In this document: piece after piece, positions 60,214 through 64,000 of the stretch | How the letters are laid out: the number at the start of each line of letters is the position of its first letter | Position numbering within the stretch: the stretch's first letter is position 1 | Source: M3007 sp031425035 | Lineage (GTDB): Bacteria; Bacteroidota; Bacteroidia; Chitinophagales; Saprospiraceae | Length of the DNA: 64,000 bases | Direction of reading: 5' to 3' | Assembly (NCBI GenBank): GCA_031425035.1 | Contig: JANPIN010000121.1 | Span: 33,160 to 97,159 of the forward strand | The notes under the pieces: model-generated | Told to the model about the DNA's origin: nothing | The model's database searches: none | What the model saw: only the letters and a program-made list of their open reading frames with translations | Program-made: the position numbers and the translations under genes

Positions 60214-61410
60214 ATGGCGTCTGTTCCCACGGAATTCCGCAAGTTCTGGCTTCGCTTCCAGCGTAACCGCCCGGCTCTGGCTGGACTGGGATTCATTACG
60301 GCAGCCGTTGGAATTGCCCTGTTTGCGTATGGGCTGGCACCGGATAACAGTCCGGATGCCAACACGCAAATCCCCGAAATTGCCCTCCGACCGCCGGGTT
60401 TCCAGGTGGACGTGCTGCCCTTGCGCCTGAATCGCACGACGACGGAACAAAGCTGGCTGTCCATACTGTTCAGCGGCCGCATACCTGCCGAACGCTGGAT
60501 CCCTGTAGAACCCCGGAGCGTACATCTGGATGCCGATTCTTTTCACTTCCAGCGTTTTGGCCTCCAAAACAAGGTAGAAAGCTACCCCCTTCCAGTGCTG
60601 TTGTTCGCTGTGCAAGACAGCCTGCGTATGGTAAATGGCTACTGGGTATTTCGCGATGAGCAGGGCCAGCTTCGACAACTGGAAAAAGGTAGTCTGCGGG
60701 ATCAGGTTAACAACAGTTCCGTTTTACGAACGAGGCACTTCCCGCTCGGCACCGACAAATATGGCCGTTGTATGCTCAGTCGGCTGCTGCTGGGGTTTCG
60801 CGTTTCACTGCTGGTCGGGTGTATTGCGGTAGCCATTTCGCTGACGCTGGGTTTGCTGATCGGCGCATTAGGCGGTTATTTCGGCGGTCGCGTCGACGAT
60901 GCGGTCATGCTGCTGGTGAACACCGTCTGGTCCATTCCGACTTTATTACTTGTTTTTGTCATCGTGCTGGCTCTGGGTCGTGGGGTGGGCATTATTTTCC
61001 TGGCCGTTGGGCTGACCATGTGGGTGGAGGTGGCGCGGGTGGTGCGTGGCCAGGTAATTGCCCTGCGTAATATGCCGTTTGTGGAAGCGGCCAGGAGTAT
61101 GGGCATGGGTGATGCACGCATTTTACGCCGGCATATTTTACCCAATTTACTGGGGCCGGTACTGGTTGTGGCGGCCGGTAATTTTGCCACCGCCATCCTG
61201 CTTGAATCCGGTTTGAGTTATCTTGGTTTCGGCGTACAACCCCCGGCGCCGTCCTGGGGGACCATGCTGAATGAAAATTACGGTTATGCCCTCGGCGGAA
61301 AACCACTCCTGGCTTTAGCGCCGGCAGCCGCCATTGCATTCACCGTACTGGCATTTAATTTGGTAGGGAACGGGCTGCGCGACGCACTCGATGTCCGCAG
61401 TAAAGAATGA
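60214..61410 (+). CDS. Oligopeptide-type ABC transporter permease (DppC/OppC-like) with large periplasmic segment
   Basis: The 398-aa permease has an N-terminal helix (about 22-42), a large hydrophilic region (about 45-180, longer than usual), and five more helices in residues about 185-390. The EAA loop EAARSMGMGDARILRRHILPN matches DppC/OppC permeases, and the TKYGRCMLSRLLLGFRVSLLVG segment is typical of their second half. It would import or export peptides or similar molecules with partner permease, ATPases and binding protein. None is adjacent here. It begins 9 bp after the WecA/TagO-type gene and may be cotranscribed. Confidence 0.85.
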   Translation: MASVPTEFRKFWLRFQRNRPALAGLGFITAAVGIALFAYGLAPDNSPDANTQIPEIALRPPGFQVDVLPLRLNRTTTEQSWLSILFSGRIPAERWIPVEPRSVHLDADSFHFQRFGLQNKVESYPLPVLLFAVQDSLRMVNGYWVFRDEQGQLRQLEKGSLRDQVNNSSVLRTRHFPLGTDKYGRCMLSRLLLGFRVSLLVGCIAVAISLTLGLLIGALGGYFGGRVDDAVMLLVNTVWSIPTLLLVFVIVLALGRGVGIIFLAVGLTMWVEVARVVRGQVIALRNMPFVEAARSMGMGDARILRRHILPNLLGPVLVVAAGNFATAILLESGLSYLGFGVQPPAPSWGTMLNENYGYALGGKPLLALAPAAAIAFTVLAFNLVGNGLRDALDVRSKE

Positions 61411-61467
61411 CCGCCCGAACTTTCCAAACCACGTGGCGGTTCTTTTACCAATAGTCACGCTACTTTT

Positions 61468-61475
61468 TACCTTTG
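61468..61475 (+). promoter_or_regulatory. -7 box of cysS, probably leaderless
   Basis: TACCTTTG matches TAnnTTTG perfectly and ends 4 nt before the cysS ATG (61480). The expected start of transcription is therefore at or next to the start codon. The -33 region (TTTT/TTTA at about 61443-61447) is a partial match. Confidence 0.55.
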
Positions 61476-61479
61476 CACT

Positions 61480-62982
61480 ATGAATGATATCCGTACCCTC
61501 CGCGTCCAGAACAGCCTGTCCGGCAAAAAAGAGGAATTCAAAGCCATTACCCCCGGCCGTATTGGCATGTATGTCTGCGGCCCTACTGTATATAACGACG
61601 TACATCTGGGCAACTGCCGCACGTTCGTAAGCTTCGACGTCATCTACCGTTACCTGCTGCATCTGGGCTATAAAGTCCGCTACGTGCGCAACATCACCGA
61701 TGTGGGCCATTTGCTCGACGACGGAGAAGACCGCATGTCTAAAGGCGCCCGGATCGATCAACTGGAGCCGATGGAAGTCGCCCAGAAGTATACCGTTGGT
61801 TTTCACGATATGATGCGGATATTCAACACTTTACCGCCCAACATCGAGCCGCGCGCTACCGGTCACATTCCGGAGCAGATCGAGATGGTGCAGGCTATTC
61901 TGGACCACGGTTATGCCTATGAAAAGAACGGCTCCGTGTATTTTGACGTGCCTAAATTTGACAAAGGTAATCCTTCCGTCTACGGCAGCCTGTCCGGGCG
62001 TATCCTGGAAGATCTGGTGTCGGAAAGCCGCGACAACCTGAAAAATCAGGGAGAAAAAAACCACCCCGCCGATTTTGCCATCTGGATCAAAGCCTCGGAA
62101 GAACATATTATGCGCTGGAATAGTCCCTGGTCGGTGGGTTTCCCCGGGTGGCACCTGGAATGCAGCGCCATGAGCAGCAAGTATTTGGGTAAAACGTTTG
62201 ATATTCATGGCGGCGGCAATGACCTGAAATTTCCACACCATGAAAATGAAGTAGCGCAAAGCGTAGGCGCCTGCGGTTGCAGCCCGGCTAATTACTGGCT
62301 GCATACCAACATGCTGCTGCTCAACAACAAGAAAATGAGCAAGTCCGACGGCAACACCATTACGCCGGAAGAACTTTTCACCGGGGAAAGCTCCTTTGTC
62401 AGCAAAGGCTATTCACCGATGACGCTGCGTTTCTTTATGCTGATGGCCCACTATCGCAGCACGCTCGACATTACCGACGAAGCCCTGCAGGCGGCGGAAA
62501 AAGGCTTCCGGAAATTACTGGAAATCCACAAATCACTGCATAAACTCCCGGCAGGCAACGGCGCAGACCAGGCAGCCGGGGAAAGCGATCAGGCCATTTT
62601 AGACTTGATTGAAAGTGCTTATCAGGGTATGGACGATGACTTCAATACGGCCATTGCCCTGGCTTCGCTCAACGAACTGGGGACTTATATTAATAAAATA
62701 ACCTACGGCCAGCTGGCTATAAACGCCGTTAGTCCGGCCGTTCTGGAAAGGTTGAAGAAAGAATTCGATCACTTCCTTTTCGATATTCTCGGTTTGAAAG
62801 AAGAAGCGAGCAATGAAGATGATCAAACCGTGCAGGGACTAATGCAGCTCGTACTCGACGTGCGGGCCCAGGCGCGCAGCCAGAAAGACTGGGGTACCAG
62901 CGATAAAATACGCGATGCCCTGGCGACCGTGGGTATTCAGGTAAAAGACGGTAAGGAAGGCGTCACCTGGTCCAAAAACTAA
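61480..62982 (+). CDS. cysS: Cysteinyl-tRNA synthetase
   Basis: The 500-aa class I synthetase has the CGPTVYNDVHLGNCRT region (zinc Cys and HIGH-like HLGN), the WHLECSAMSSKYLGKTFDIH segment and HHENEVAQSVGA (further zinc ligands), and KMSKS (KKMSKSDGNTI). The C-terminal part is the helical anticodon-binding domain. It charges tRNA-Cys in the cytoplasm. Length is normal (about 460-500 aa). A TACCTTTG box ends 4 nt before the ATG, suggesting leaderless translation. The M28 peptidase gene follows after 27 bp. Confidence 0.96.
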   Translation: MNDIRTLRVQNSLSGKKEEFKAITPGRIGMYVCGPTVYNDVHLGNCRTFVSFDVIYRYLLHLGYKVRYVRNITDVGHLLDDGEDRMSKGARIDQLEPMEVAQKYTVGFHDMMRIFNTLPPNIEPRATGHIPEQIEMVQAILDHGYAYEKNGSVYFDVPKFDKGNPSVYGSLSGRILEDLVSESRDNLKNQGEKNHPADFAIWIKASEEHIMRWNSPWSVGFPGWHLECSAMSSKYLGKTFDIHGGGNDLKFPHHENEVAQSVGACGCSPANYWLHTNMLLLNNKKMSKSDGNTITPEELFTGESSFVSKGYSPMTLRFFMLMAHYRSTLDITDEALQAAEKGFRKLLEIHKSLHKLPAGNGADQAAGESDQAILDLIESAYQGMDDDFNTAIALASLNELGTYINKITYGQLAINAVSPAVLERLKKEFDHFLFDILGLKEEASNEDDQTVQGLMQLVLDVRAQARSQKDWGTSDKIRDALATVGIQVKDGKEGVTWSKN

Positions 62983-63009
62983 CTATTTTCAATTCTACAA
63001 AGGACAACT

Positions 63010-64000
63010 ATGAAAACTGGTCTTCGCCAGATCATTATTTTTGGTCTCATCGCCGTGATGCTGTTGGGTGGACTGATCACCAGGATTCCGGCCTGCAAGC
63101 CGGGTAAAACCACGACCAAGACCACAACCGAAGCGCCGGTTCCGGAAAAACCAGCCGGTCCGCCGGTGATGGCGCCTGATTTCAGCGCCGACTCCGCTTA
63201 TTACGGCGTTAAAAAACAGGTGGATTTTGGTCCGCGCGTGCCCGGTACGCCGGCCCATAAAAAGTGCGCCGCCTGGCTGGTCCAGTCTTTCAAACGCTAT
63301 GGCCTTACCGTCATCGAACAAAATTTCACCGCCCAAACCTATTTCGGTCCACTGCCGGCGGTGAATATCATCGCCCAGTATAAACCCGAATTGGTTAACC
63401 GGATCATCATTGCTTCGCACTGGGATAGCCGGCACATTGCCGATAAGGATACCAAAGACATGAATAAACCCATTCTTGGCGCAGACGACGGCGCCAGCGG
63501 GATCGGGGTCATGCTGGAACTGGCCCGCATGCTGCAAAACAGCGATGTTAACATTGGCGTCGACCTGATCTGTTTCGATGCGGAAGACCTGGGGAAGGAA
63601 AATGAGACCTCCGTGGTGGTCCAGGTAGCGCCCGAAAGTACCGAGCAAACCTGGTGTCTGGGTTCCCAGTACTGGTCTACTCATTTACATAAGTCAAATT
63701 ATACTGCCCAGTTCGGCATTCTGCTGGATATGGTCGGGGCGAAAGGTGCAAAGTTTCCCTATGAAAGTTACTCCATGCGCAATGCCGGCGCTTATCAGGC
63801 CAGCATCTGGGAAGTGGCCAGAGAACTTGGTCACGAAGCGATGTTTCCCAAACGCGAAGCCGGTTATATCACCGACGACCACTTTTTCGTGATGCAGGGT
63901 ACCGGTATTCCAATGGTGGATATTATCAACATGCCGAACGAGCGGGGCTTCGGCGCGCATCACCATACCCACGCCGATAATATGGACGTGATTGATAAAA
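63010..64000 (+). CDS. M28-family peptidase / glutaminyl-peptide cyclotransferase-like (3' end missing)
   Basis: The gene opens at ATG 63010 and runs in frame off the right edge, giving 330 residues. A hydrophobic N-terminal segment (IIIFGLIAVMLLGGLITRI) ends before a possible lipobox (IPAC), so it is exported and perhaps a lipoprotein. The M28 fold shows zinc-site motifs IIIASHWDSRHI, ILGADDGASGIGVMLELA, CFDAEDLG and the late His segment HHHTHADNMD. The arrangement fits glutaminyl cyclases or aminopeptidases of this family; the acting residues do not separate them. It follows cysS by 27 bp and may be in its transcript. Confidence 0.85.
   Translation, partial: MKTGLRQIIIFGLIAVMLLGGLITRIPACKPGKTTTKTTTEAPVPEKPAGPPVMAPDFSADSAYYGVKKQVDFGPRVPGTPAHKKCAAWLVQSFKRYGLTVIEQNFTAQTYFGPLPAVNIIAQYKPELVNRIIIASHWDSRHIADKDTKDMNKPILGADDGASGIGVMLELARMLQNSDVNIGVDLICFDAEDLGKENETSVVVQVAPESTEQTWCLGSQYWSTHLHKSNYTAQFGILLDMVGAKGAKFPYESYSMRNAGAYQASIWEVARELGHEAMFPKREAGYITDDHFFVMQGTGIPMVDIINMPNERGFGAHHHTHADNMDVIDK

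Noticed and set aside
1..64000. tRNA, rRNA or riboswitch genes
   Set aside because: I looked for T-arm and other conserved signatures on both strands and saw none, but a covariance-model search would be decisive.

Overview
This window reads as chromosomal DNA of a Bacteroidota bacterium, most likely a Saprospiria/Chitinophagia-type environmental lineage. The evidence is the fused LpxC/FabZ lipid A gene, several secreted proteins with type 9 secretion (T9SS) C-terminal sorting domains or SprB-like repeats, BatB/BatC genes, DUF3078 and DUF4286 proteins, the SpoIIM-like membrane protein, and promoters of the Bacteroidota type (TTTG about 20 nt before TAnnTTTG) instead of E. coli-type boxes. The genus assignment is inference. 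I found no rRNA, tRNA, CRISPR array, prophage or complete insertion sequence.

Layout. 1-3282 (minus): nucleotidyltransferase, an unusually long SpoIIM protein and the start of a flippase, diverging from a sugar MFS transporter (3388-4614). 4638-4787: a small MITE-like element. 4890-6836: a secreted SdrD-like protein. 7073-11909: an apparent five-gene minus-strand operon (sensor kinase, response regulator, unknown 194-aa protein, seven-helix membrane protein, subtilisin-like protease) with a visible promoter and terminator; this is the most system-like unknown locus here. 11928-18010: DUF4286 protein, a large T9SS type B adhesin-like protein, BatB, BatC and a 2-oxoglutarate/iron oxygenase. 18007-18180: a repeat-filled convergent spacer. 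18168-21857: FAD oxidoreductase and UvrD/PcrA helicase. 22053-26147: a 1364-aa SprB-repeat surface protein. 26410-29154: fused fatty-acid oxidation enzyme and a TrpR-like regulator. 29215-33676: two T9SS cargo proteins, an alpha-amylase and a putative zinc protease, sharing a short motif just before their start codons.

33718-40421: HflX, an Ig-like lipoprotein, a TlpA thioredoxin, an ECF sigma factor, an 83-aa unknown, an MscS channel and a DUF3078 protein. 40546-45429: a compact plus-strand housekeeping block: low-molecular-weight phosphatase, TruA, RecR, LpxC/FabZ, LpxA and an ABC ATPase. 45430-53887: TrpE-like enzyme, secreted unknown, PdxH, cupin-8 protein, YceI, kynurenine monooxygenase, TolC and a zincless Fpg/Nei glycosylase. 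54045-64000: LON-like domain protein, C1 peptidase, TMTC-like membrane glycosyltransferase, MetF, WecA/TagO-type transferase, an oligopeptide-type ABC permease, CysS and the start of an M28 peptidase.

Functionally the window mixes envelope biogenesis (lipid A, polyprenyl-phosphate sugar transfer, flippase, possible protein glycosylation), secreted polymer degradation and adhesion, and cofactor, DNA repair and translation housekeeping. Many genes are single members of pathways whose partners lie elsewhere. Spacers at gene ends often carry short low-complexity repeats or strong hairpins, and three convergent gene pairs overlap by 4 bp at their stops or abut exactly. Membrane segments, domain borders and promoters were judged by eye.
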